From JBOGDS01 sp050743075 (lineage in GTDB: Bacteria; Actinomycetota; Actinomycetes; Jiangellales; Jiangellaceae), in the NCBI GenBank assembly GCA_050743075.1, contig JBOGDS010000121.1:1-8304 (forward strand): a DNA stretch of 8,304 nt, given 5' to 3'. This document shows, piece by piece, positions 1 through 5,507 of the stretch. The translations under genes were made by a program, and so were the position numbers. Every line of letters starts with the position of its first letter. Position 1 is the stretch's first letter. Under the pieces are notes generated by a model that did not search any database, had not been told where the DNA came from, and saw only the letters and a program-made list of their open reading frames with translations.

Positions 1-2
1 CC

Positions 3-233
3 CTCACGCCGCGCGAGTTCGCGTTGCTCCAGCTGTTCATGCGCCGCCCGGACGAGGTGCTGTCGAAGTCGGAGATCCTTGCCCACGTGTGGGACGAGTA
101 CTACGCGGGCGACACCAACGTGGTCGAGGTGTACGTCGGCTACCTGCGGCGCAAGATCGACGCACCGTTCGGCCGGCATGCGCTGCAGACCGTGCGCGGC
201 GCGGGCTACCGGCTGGCCGGCGACGGTGGCTGA
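3..233 (+). CDS. Response regulator, OmpR/PhoB type, C-terminal DNA-binding domain (5'-truncated by window)
   Basis: Partial gene; only the last 76 codons are inside the window and the receiver domain lies upstream of it. The visible protein begins with LTPREFALLQ and ends with TVRGAGYRLAGDGG, the winged-helix transcriptional regulatory domain (Trans_reg_C) of OmpR/PhoB regulators. LTPREFALL is the typical start of that domain, VVEVYVGYLRRKID is the recognition helix, and the RGAGYRL hairpin is the wing. Such proteins bind direct-repeat promoters after phosphorylation by the partner kinase. The partner is encoded immediately downstream: its GTG start at 226 overlaps this gene by 8 nt, so the two are translationally coupled. 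The cognate signal cannot be read from the sequence. Family assignment is firm; target genes are unknown. Confidence 0.95.
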   Translation, partial: LTPREFALLQLFMRRPDEVLSKSEILAHVWDEYYAGDTNVVEVYVGYLRRKIDAPFGRHALQTVRGAGYRLAGDGG

Positions 234-1686
234 GCCGACCGGCGGGCCACCGGCGCGGTGGCCGGCGCTGAGCCTGCGAGCCCGGCTCACTGTGACGGCC
301 ACCGCCCTGGTGGCCCTGGCGCTGGTCGCAGGCACGATCCTGCTGCTGGTGGCGCTGCAGCGTTCGCTGGTGTCGGCCCTCGACGAGTCGGCGCGGCAAC
401 GTGCCCGCGACGTCGCTGTCCTGGTCGACACCGGGCAGCTACCGGACCCGATCCCGGTGGCTGCGGGAACACCGCTGGTGCAGGTGGTCGATGCGGACGA
501 CCGGGTCCGGGCGGCGTCGGCGGGCGGCGACCGGCTGGTGCCGATCCTGCTGCCGGCCGATGTCGCCGCCGTCCGCGACGGCGCGGTGCGGACCATCGAC
601 GGCGCGCGGCTCGGGCTCGCCGATCGGTTGCGCGTGGTGGGCGAACCCGCGGGGGCCGAGGACCCGCAGACGGTCCTGGTCGCGATGTCGCTCGCCGAGG
701 TCGAGGGCAGCCGCGAGGTCGTGCGGCGGGCGATGCTCGTCGGCGCGCCCGTGCTGGTGGCCGGGTTCGCCGCTGTGTGCTGGCTGCTGGTCGGGTCGGC
801 GCTGCGTCCGGTCGCGGCCTTGCGCCGCGGTGCCGACGAGATCACGTCGACCCGGCAGGCAGGCCGGCTGCCCGTGCCGGCCGCGGACGACGAGGTGCGC
901 CGGCTGGCCGTCACGCTCAACGACATGCTCGACCGGCTGGAGCGGTCGAGCGCACGGCAGCGTTCGTTCGTCGCCGACGCCGCCCACGAGCTGCGCAGCC
1001 CGTTGACCGCGATCCGGACCCAGCTGGAGGTCGCTCAGGCGCACCCCGGAAGCGCCGACTGGGCGCAGACATCTGCCGACGCGCTCGCAGACGTCGAGCG
1101 GCTCTCGCGCCTGGCCGACGACCTGCTGGTGCTCGCCCGGGTGGAGGACGGCGCTCCGCTGCGAGCCACCGAGCAGGTCGACCTGGCCCAGGTCGTCGAC
1201 GACGTCGTCGCCCGGATGACGAACGGCGTCGCGATTCGGCGCAGCGGCGACGACTCCGTGGCCGTCGTGGGGGACGTGGATGCGCTGACCCGGATCGTGG
1301 TCAACCTGGTCGACAACGCCGTTCGGCACGCCGCACGCGAGGTCGTGGTCGACGTGCGCCATGAGCCGGGTGGCGGCACGCTGCTGGCCGTGGCCGACGA
1401 CGGCCCCGGCATCCCGGCCGCGGATCGGGAGCGCGCGTTCGAGCGGTTCACGCGGCTGGACGAGGCACGCAGCCGCGACGCCGGGGGGACGGGACTCGGC
1501 CTGCCCATCGTGCGCGAGCTCGTCCGTGCACACGGCGGGGAGGTCCGGCTCGAGGACGACGAACCCGGCCTGCGGGCGGTGGTGCGGCTGCCCGTTCGAC
1601 AGCGCACTCTCCCGCCCGTACCGACCGACAGGAACAACGCCTCGCAGCCGTCGCATCTGCGCAGGTCGCGGCGACAACAATCGTGA
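226..1686 (+). CDS. Sensor histidine kinase (HAMP-HisKA-HATPase_c), partner of the upstream regulator
   Basis: Membrane sensor kinase of 486 residues. The GTG at 226 is chosen because it overlaps the regulator stop and keeps the whole first membrane helix; the frame is open further upstream but only inside the regulator gene. Order of parts: TM helix about 22-44, an extracytoplasmic sensor of about 120 residues with no family recognised, TM helix about 169-190, a HAMP linker, the HisKA dimerisation helix with phospho-acceptor His254 (AAHELRSPL), N box with Asn360 and Asn364 (NLVDNAVRHA), G1 box Asp391-Gly395 (DDGPGIP), and G2 box 420-426 (GGTGLGL). All catalytic motifs are intact. The kinase fold should end near VVRLP (about nt 1590). 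The remaining roughly 30 residues are basic and low in similarity to kinases, and are partly encoded by the left arm and loop of an inverted-repeat element that also supplies the TGA stop. Confidence 0.95.
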   Translation: MAEPTGGPPARWPALSLRARLTVTATALVALALVAGTILLLVALQRSLVSALDESARQRARDVAVLVDTGQLPDPIPVAAGTPLVQVVDADDRVRAASAGGDRLVPILLPADVAAVRDGAVRTIDGARLGLADRLRVVGEPAGAEDPQTVLVAMSLAEVEGSREVVRRAMLVGAPVLVAGFAAVCWLLVGSALRPVAALRRGADEITSTRQAGRLPVPAADDEVRRLAVTLNDMLDRLERSSARQRSFVADAAHELRSPLTAIRTQLEVAQAHPGSADWAQTSADALADVERLSRLADDLLVLARVEDGAPLRATEQVDLAQVVDDVVARMTNGVAIRRSGDDSVAVVGDVDALTRIVVNLVDNAVRHAAREVVVDVRHEPGGGTLLAVADDGPGIPAADRERAFERFTRLDEARSRDAGGTGLGLPIVRELVRAHGGEVRLEDDEPGLRAVVRLPVRQRTLPPVPTDRNNASQPSHLRRSRRQQS

Positions 1687-1702
1687 TTGTTCCTGTCGGT
1701 CG
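1622..1702. repeat. 81-bp inverted-repeat element (16-bp perfect arms) at the 3' end of the kinase gene
   Basis: Bases 1622-1637 (CGACCGACAGGAACAA) are the exact reverse complement of 1687-1702. The 49-bp interior also folds: 1640-1647 pairs with 1657-1665 with one bulged base, and 1676-1682 (AACAATC) pairs with 1685-1691 as an alternative to the outer right arm. The result is a branched hairpin, or a cruciform in DNA. There is no T-tract after the right arm, so a classical intrinsic terminator is not obvious, although the fold could still stop or stabilise transcripts. The A/T-richer arms differ from the surrounding coding DNA. The size and shape resemble a miniature inverted-repeat element or an intergenic palindromic repeat; no second copy or clear target-site duplication is visible in this window. 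Confidence 0.7.
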
Positions 1703-1804
1703 TCGACGAGGCCATCGAGCGGACGCACTGGACGAGGCGTCCCACGGAGAGGATCGAGCCCTCGCTGGCGGGCGCGAGTCTGTCCACAAGCCGGCGGGTC
1801 GCGG

Positions 1805-1833
1805 TTGACGGGGCGGGACGATCACGGGACCGT
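1805..1833 (+). promoter_or_regulatory. Candidate leaderless promoter of the DUF6758 gene
   Basis: A TTGACG hexamer at 1805-1810 is followed after 17 bp by GACCGT at 1828-1833, a weak -10 hexamer that keeps the conserved second A and final T. The ATG at 1841 lies 7 nt after this hexamer, where transcription would begin, and no Shine-Dalgarno sequence precedes the ATG. This fits a leaderless mRNA, which is common in actinobacteria. The -10 match is poor, so the call is tentative. Confidence 0.35.
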
Positions 1834-1840
1834 CATCCGG

Positions 1841-2470
1841 ATGAAGGGCGAGCCCACCTGCCCCCGCTGCGGCGGCGAGGTCCGTCCACCGGGCGTCTGG
1901 TCGAGCCGGTGGAGCTGCACCGCGCACGGCGACGTCTACCCGCTGCACCCGGTCGCCGCGCCGAGTGCGCGGCTGGCCCGCCAGCTCGGTGAGCGCTCGG
2001 CCGTGCCGCTGTGGCTGCCGTGGCCGCTGCCGCGCGGCTGGGTCGTCGGCGCCATCATCCACGCCGGTGACGACGTGTCAGGCGTGCGGGCCACCGGGGT
2101 GGTGACGGTGGGGCCGAACCCGCTGGGCGGGCCGGCCGACCTGCTGCTCGTCGCCGAGGAGCCGGGGGTGGGGCTCGGGGCCCGGTACGCCGGCGTAGAG
2201 GGGGCCGACCCGGGCGTCGCAGTCGAGCGCGAGCCGTACGCGAAGCTCGACGTCGAAGGCAGGCCGGTGCCGATGTGGTGGGTGGACTGCCCGGAGGACC
2301 GTGCCGTCTACGTGGGCCAGTGGCGGGGGCGGTGGCTGTGGACGGTGCTGCGGCCACACAGCGCCGGAGTGTTGCTGCTCGAGGACATGCCGATCGCCGA
2401 TGTGCGCGGCCTCGGCCGGGAGGCGGATCTTCTCCCATACGGAACGCCCCCACCGTGGCTGTCCTCGTAG
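1841..2470 (+). CDS. DUF6758 family zinc-ribbon protein
   Basis: Protein of 209 residues of the actinobacterial family DUF6758, function unknown. The N terminus carries a likely zinc ribbon: Cys7 and Cys10 in TCPRCGG, then Cys26 and His29 in CTAHG. The body contains the family landmarks LWLPWPLPRGW, AGDDVSGVRAT, NPLGGPADLLLVAEEPGVGLGARYAG and a Trp-rich C-terminal part ending in LLPYGTPPPWL. The start ATG is favoured because it leads straight into the conserved MKGEPTCPRCGG sequence. No signal peptide or membrane helix is evident, so it is probably cytoplasmic. The gene sits 40 bp upstream of a PHP-domain phosphoesterase gene, a neighbourhood I recall as recurrent in actinobacteria. Family recognition is from memory of homologous sequences; the biochemical role is not known. 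Confidence 0.88.
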   Translation: MKGEPTCPRCGGEVRPPGVWSSRWSCTAHGDVYPLHPVAAPSARLARQLGERSAVPLWLPWPLPRGWVVGAIIHAGDDVSGVRATGVVTVGPNPLGGPADLLLVAEEPGVGLGARYAGVEGADPGVAVEREPYAKLDVEGRPVPMWWVDCPEDRAVYVGQWRGRWLWTVLRPHSAGVLLLEDMPIADVRGLGREADLLPYGTPPPWLSS

Positions 2471-2475
2471 CCACC

Positions 2476-2481
2476 TACGAT
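2476..2481 (+). promoter_or_regulatory. Possible -10 element upstream of the PHP gene
   Basis: TACGAT lies in the 40-bp gap between the DUF6758 stop and the PHP start, 29 nt before the GTG at 2511. It fits the TAnnnT pattern of actinobacterial principal sigma-factor promoters, but no convincing -35 hexamer precedes it. It could give the PHP operon its own transcript in addition to read-through from the DUF6758 gene. Confidence 0.25.
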
Positions 2482-2510
2482 CACAGGGGACCGGCACGGA
2501 ACGGGGCAGC

Positions 2511-3389
2511 GTGCGCATAGACCTCCACGTCCACAGCAACTTCTCCGACGGCACCGACCGTCCGGGCGAGTTGCCGCACCGCGCCCGTGAGGCCGGTGTC
2601 GACGTGCTGGCGCTGACCGACCACGACACGGTGGACGGCTGGCCGGCCGCTCTCGCTTCCGCCGCCGACACGGACGTCGTCGTGGTGCCCGGCGTCGAGA
2701 TCTCGACGAGGCTTCGCGGAGCGGCCGTGCACCTCCTCGGCTACCTGCCCGACCCGTCGTACGCTCCGTTGGCGAGCGAGCTGGCCCGGGTGCGCGAGAG
2801 CCGGGTGCGTCGGTTGTCGGACATGACGGCTCTGCTCACCCGGGCCGGCGTCCCGATCGACGTCGCCGACGTGCTGGCTGTGGCGGGGTCGGCGACGACG
2901 CTCGGCCGGCCACACATCGCCGACGCCCTGATCGCGAAGGGCTACGTGCGCGACCGGTCAGAGGCCTTCACCCGATGGCTTTCCGAGGGCGGTCCTGCGT
3001 ATGTGCCGAAGTACGCACCGGCGACGTCCGACGCGATCCGGCTGGTACGGGAGGCGGGCGGCGTGGCGGTGCTCGCTCATCCGTGGGGTCGCGGATCGCG
3101 TCGGATGATCGACGACCGCGCCATCGAGCGGCTGGCCCGGCTGGGGCTCGGTGGCCTCGAGGTCGACCACGAGGACCACGCCGCCGCCGACCGCGCCACG
3201 CTGCGGGAGATCGCGGGCGAGCTGGACCTCGTCGTCACCGGGTCGAGCGACCATCACGGCACCGGCAAGTCCGGTCATGCGCTGGGCGTCAACACGACCG
3301 CCGTCGACCAGTACGAGCGCCTGCTCGACCTCGCCCGCACGGCGGCGAGCGCGGCCGGGCGCGAACCGCCGCCACTCGGTGTGCCGTGA
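2511..3389 (+). CDS. PHP-domain phosphoesterase, YciV/RNase AM-like
   Basis: Protein of 292 residues, close to the length of E. coli YciV (RNase AM, about 293). The polymerase-and-histidinol-phosphatase metal site is complete: His6 and His8 in DLHVHSNFSDG, Asp37-His38-Asp39 in LTDHDT, Glu63 in PGVEIS, His190 in LAHPWG, and Asp247-His248 in GSSDHHGTGK near the C terminus. Known members hydrolyse 3',5'-bisphosphonucleotides and can trim RNA 5' ends as metal-dependent 5'-3' exonucleases. A role in RNA or nucleotide turnover is therefore likely, though the substrate is not proven here. The GTG start places the conserved RIDLHVHS at the N terminus as in relatives. Its TGA overlaps the GTG of the next small ORF (GTGA), so translation is probably coupled to the downstream mini-MarC and recB-like genes. 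Confidence 0.93.
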   Translation: MRIDLHVHSNFSDGTDRPGELPHRAREAGVDVLALTDHDTVDGWPAALASAADTDVVVVPGVEISTRLRGAAVHLLGYLPDPSYAPLASELARVRESRVRRLSDMTALLTRAGVPIDVADVLAVAGSATTLGRPHIADALIAKGYVRDRSEAFTRWLSEGGPAYVPKYAPATSDAIRLVREAGGVAVLAHPWGRGSRRMIDDRAIERLARLGLGGLEVDHEDHAAADRATLREIAGELDLVVTGSSDHHGTGKSGHALGVNTTAVDQYERLLDLARTAASAAGREPPPLGVP

Positions 3390-3565
3390 CCTGGCAGCAC
3401 GATCCGGAGGCGTCGTCGGACGGCAACGTCGCGACCATGGTCATCCTGCGGCTGATGCGCGAGTCGGGGATCCTGGTCGTCACCCGCATCACCGGCCTGC
3501 TGCTGGCGGCGATCGCCGTCCAACTGGTGGCCGACGCGGTCGGGGCCTTCGTGGAGAGCTCATGA
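3386..3565 (+). CDS. 59-residue remnant or mini-protein matching only the C-terminal end of MarC-family membrane proteins
   Basis: Short ORF starting at GTG 3386, which overlaps the PHP stop (GTGA), and ending at TGA 3563-3565, which overlaps the ATG of the nuclease gene (ATGA). Residues 20-56 contain ILRLMRESGILVVTRITG followed by LLLAAIAVQLVADAV. From memory this closely resembles the last transmembrane helix of actinobacterial MarC/NAAT-family proteins, which are normally about 200 residues with six helices. The first 19 residues are hydrophilic and not recognised. The simplest reading is an in-frame deletion that removed most of marC from a PHP-marC-recB operon but preserved the reading frame and both couplings. 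A functional single-helix peptide cannot be excluded. An internal ATG at 3437 would give 42 residues. It could equally be annotated as a pseudogene. Confidence 0.65.
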   Translation: MTWQHDPEASSDGNVATMVILRLMRESGILVVTRITGLLLAAIAVQLVADAVGAFVESS

Positions 3566-4431
3566 GCGCCGACGCCGTCCAGGCGATGCTCGCCGGTATG
3601 CCGCGGCGGCTCTACCGGGCGACGCCGACGCGGCTGACCACCTGGCTGGATTGCCCGCGCCGCTACCGGTTCACCTACCTCGACCGGCCACCGCCGGGCA
3701 AGGGTCCACCCTGGGCGCACAACACGCTCGGCGCCGTCGTCCACCTGGCTCTGGCCGACTGGTGGCGGCTGCCGCTCTCCCGCCGCACAGTGTCCGCGGC
3801 CGGTGCCCTGGTCGAGCGGTCGTGGCGGTCGGACGGGTTCCGCGACGACGCGCAGGCGTCGTTGTGGCGCGGTCATGCACGCACGATGGTCGAGCGGTAC
3901 GTCACCCGGCTCGATCCGAGCGTCGAGCCACGCGGCGTCGAGCGTACGGTGGCGACGGTCCACGGCGGGGTGGCGCTGTCGGGGCGGGTGGACCGGATCG
4001 ATGAGCGCGGCGACGAGCTTGTCATCGTCGACTACAAGACCGGCCGGCACGTGCTCTCGGTCGACGACGTCCGGTCGTCGATCGCGCTGGCCGTTTACGC
4101 GGCGGCAGCAGCGCGAACGCTGCGCCTGCCGTGCCGGCGGGTCGAGCTGCACCACCTGCCGACCGGCGCGGTCCACGTCTGGGAGCACGACGAACGGACG
4201 CTGGGGCGCCACCTCGGCCGGGCCGACGACGTCGCCGCGGAGTGTGCCGGCGCAGATGCGGCCTTCCGGGCCGGCAACGCGGGTGACGACGTCTTCCCGG
4301 CACGCCCGTCCGCGCTGTGCGGCTGGTGCGACTTCCGAGCCAACTGCGCGGCGGGTCAGGCGCAGTCGGCCCAGCGCACGCCCTGGGCGGGTCTCGGTCC
4401 GGACTATATCGGCGGCACGTTCAACTGGTGA
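3562..4431 (+). CDS. RecB-like PD-(D/E)XK exonuclease with probable [4Fe-4S] site
   Basis: Single-domain nuclease of 289 residues of the RecB/AddB/Cas4-type family. The active site is visible as Asp144 in GRVDRID and Asp157-x-Lys159 in VDYKTG, the classic PD-(D/E)XK arrangement, followed by a QxxxY-like helix (SSIALAVYAAAA). Cys31 in WLDCPRRYRFTYL and Cys253, Cys256 and Cys262 in LCGWCDFRANC give the split C-Xn-C-x2-C-x5-C pattern that holds an iron-sulfur cluster in AddB and Cas4 relatives. No helicase motifs are present, so it is not a full RecB subunit. The ATG overlaps the upstream mini-MarC stop (ATGA). The role is probably single-strand or end-directed DNA processing in repair; the partner is unknown. 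Its last 28 bp overlap the end of the opposite-strand hicA-like gene. Confidence 0.93.
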   Translation: MSADAVQAMLAGMPRRLYRATPTRLTTWLDCPRRYRFTYLDRPPPGKGPPWAHNTLGAVVHLALADWWRLPLSRRTVSAAGALVERSWRSDGFRDDAQASLWRGHARTMVERYVTRLDPSVEPRGVERTVATVHGGVALSGRVDRIDERGDELVIVDYKTGRHVLSVDDVRSSIALAVYAAAAARTLRLPCRRVELHHLPTGAVHVWEHDERTLGRHLGRADDVAAECAGADAAFRAGNAGDDVFPARPSALCGWCDFRANCAAGQAQSAQRTPWAGLGPDYIGGTFNW

Positions 4432-4592
4432 CAGATGGCTGTCGCGGTAGTCCGGGGAATCTGGCGATGCCGAGGCAGGCTGCTACGGGCCTTGGTGGTT
4501 GGGTTCCACCAGATCGAGTGTCGAGCGCCTTCGCGAAGCTGCTCGCAGCCATGAAGGCGGAGGTGCCGTTCGAGGACCCGGCGGCTGATCAC
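4404..4592 (-). CDS. hicA: HicA-like type II toxin (mRNA interferase)
   Basis: Minus-strand ORF of 62 residues from a GTG at 4592 to a TAG at 4406-4404. It reads RRVLERHLRLHGCEQLREG, then ARHSIWWNP and SSLPRHRQIPRTTATAICHQL. This is the double-stranded RNA-binding-like HicA fold: an N-terminal helix, the catalytic-type His in a G-x-x-H segment (His25), a beta strand ending in PRHRQI, and a final helix. HicA toxins cleave mRNA and are neutralised by HicB. A GGGG stretch (4600-4603) about 7 nt before the GTG may serve as ribosome-binding site. The start is not certain because the frame is open upstream, but the upstream residues look unlike HicA. The likely partner, a HicB-like gene, lies divergently 183 bp away instead of in the same operon. 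The 3' end overlaps the recB-like gene by 28 bp on the opposite strand. Confidence 0.75.
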   Translation of the reverse strand: MISRRVLERHLRLHGCEQLREGARHSIWWNPTTKARSSLPRHRQIPRTTATAICHQLNVPPI

Positions 4593-4619
4593 GACGCGGC
4601 CCCGGCAACGGTCAGCCGA

Positions 4620-4742
4620 GACGATCGTCGCGCGCGATTGAACGGTGCTGCTTTCCCGACCACCAATGTCGGCCACCACGGTGGACCTATGTGCGGCATG
4701 TGCGACCGTCGCATCGAGTCTGCTCCGCAGACTGACCGTCGC
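4620..4742. promoter_or_regulatory. Palindrome-rich region between divergent hicA and hicB (candidate operator)
   Basis: The 183-bp gap between the two starts contains three symmetrical sites. GACGATCGTC (4620-4629) is a perfect 10-bp palindrome. CCACC-AC-GGTGG (4673-4684) has 5-bp arms. AGTCTGC-TCC-GCAGACT (4717-4733) has perfect 7-bp arms and is flanked by two direct copies of GACCGTCGC (4704-4712 and 4734-4742). HicB-type antitoxins often repress their own promoters, so these are reasonable operator candidates, but none has been matched to a known site. No other gene is visible in the gap. Confidence 0.35.
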
Positions 4743-4762
4743 CCGCCCACCGATGTCACGGC

Positions 4763-4768
4763 TATCGT
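4763..4768 (+). promoter_or_regulatory. Candidate -10 element for a leaderless hicB transcript
   Basis: TATCGT fits the TAnnnT consensus and ends 7 nt before the ATG at 4776, so transcription would start at or next to the start codon. There is no Shine-Dalgarno sequence in the gap. No good -35 hexamer is seen at the usual distance. Confidence 0.4.
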
Positions 4769-4775
4769 GGGATGT

Positions 4776-5021
4776 ATGAGCCAGATCGTCTCGTTCACCG
4801 CCCTCTACGAGCCCGTGGAAGACGGCTGGTGCCAGGGCCGGCTGGTGGAGATCCCGGGAGTAGTGACTGCTGCCCCGACACGAGAGGAGGCGGAGGTTCT
4901 CCTTGTGGACGCTCTCCGCGAGTACTTGCTCTCCTTCGCGGAGGAGCCAACCAGGGCTGAGGGCGACGCTGTACCCGGTCGAGCCGCGGTGGACATTGAG
5001 ATCCACGCGCGGTCGGCCTAG
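4776..5021 (+). CDS. hicB: HicB-like antitoxin, N-terminal domain only
   Basis: Small protein of 81 residues with the HicB partial-RNase-H fold: a first strand SFTALYEPVEDGW, a second strand and turn GRLVEIPGVVTAAPT, a helix REEAEVLLVDALREYLLSF, and a final strand VDIEIHAR. HicB proteins bind and block HicA toxins. The usual longer form adds a C-terminal ribbon-helix-helix or helix-turn-helix DNA-binding domain. Here that domain is absent, so autorepression would need another factor or direct binding by the complex. The ATG at 4776 is favoured by the fold start and by the -10 hexamer 7 nt upstream; a second ATG at 4772 is out of frame with this protein. The probable toxin gene is divergent on the other strand. 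The gene faces the ATPase gene end to end, 50 bp apart, without a clear terminator. Confidence 0.8.
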   Translation: MSQIVSFTALYEPVEDGWCQGRLVEIPGVVTAAPTREEAEVLLVDALREYLLSFAEEPTRAEGDAVPGRAAVDIEIHARSA

Positions 5022-5071
5022 CGCCACACCGAAGCGTGCCGTCCGCGTACATGCGCTGGCGCCCGCGCTGG

Positions 5072-5494
5072 TCAACGGCGGGCGTGGCGGGCGTCGACCT
5101 CGAACCAGACCACCTTGCCGGCCGGCGACGGCGCGCTGCCCCAGCGGCTGGAGAGGGCCGCCAGGATCTCGATGCCGCGCCCGTGCTGTGCGTCGAGCGG
5201 TGGGAACGTCAGCGCCGGCGGTTGGTCTCCGGCGGCGTCGTGCACCTCGACCCGGACCCTGAGGTCCTGGCACGACACGCGAAGCTCCAGCGGTGGCCGG
5301 CCGTGCAGCAGCGCGTTCGTCACCAACTCGCTGACCAGCAGCAGGGTGACGTCCTCCGGGTCCGGAATCCGCCAGGTCCTCAGCTGCTCGCGGACCAGAC
5401 GGCGTACCCGCGGCACTTCGCCGGGATCGGTCGACAGTGGTAACCGCAGCTCCGGCGGGTGCCTCTGGGCGTCGCGGAGGGTCACCGTGACCAC
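5072..5494 (-). CDS. RsbW/SpoIIAB-like ATP-binding protein (HATPase_c_2), probable anti-sigma or partner-switch kinase
   Basis: Protein of 140 residues with a stand-alone GHKL ATPase fold. The N box is Glu56 to Asn60 in SELVTNALLHG, the G1 region has Asp86 in EVHDAAGDQPP, and the G2 box is HGRGIEIL (104-111), ending in a strand KVVWFEVDA. This pattern is typical of the very numerous actinobacterial RsbW-like proteins, many of which phosphorylate STAS anti-anti-sigma factors or sequester sigma factors; many others have no known partner. The first GTG, at 5494, is preferred because an AGGCGGAG stretch lies just upstream; a second in-frame GTG at 5485 would remove three residues. It starts 13 bp after the alpha/beta hydrolase stop, so the two probably form one transcript. 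No sigma factor or STAS gene is nearby. Confidence 0.88.
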   Translation of the reverse strand: MVTVTLRDAQRHPPELRLPLSTDPGEVPRVRRLVREQLRTWRIPDPEDVTLLLVSELVTNALLHGRPPLELRVSCQDLRVRVEVHDAAGDQPPALTFPPLDAQHGRGIEILAALSSRWGSAPSPAGKVVWFEVDARHARR

Positions 5495-5507
5495 GGGCTC
5501 CGCCTGG

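Noticed and set aside
79..225. N-terminal extension of the kinase frame upstream of 226
   Set aside because: It lies inside the response-regulator DNA-binding domain, and its translation is Cys/Arg-rich noise; the GTG at 226 gives a normal kinase.
439..1728. 429-codon minus-strand ORF antisense to the sensor kinase
   Set aside because: Shadow frame of a high-GC gene; its translation has no recognisable domain, and the plus-strand frame has all kinase motifs.
4317..4775. Upstream extension of the hicB frame giving a 234-residue protein
   Set aside because: It overlaps the recB-like gene out of frame and has no recognisable domain before the HicB fold; the -10 hexamer 7 nt before 4776 supports the short form.
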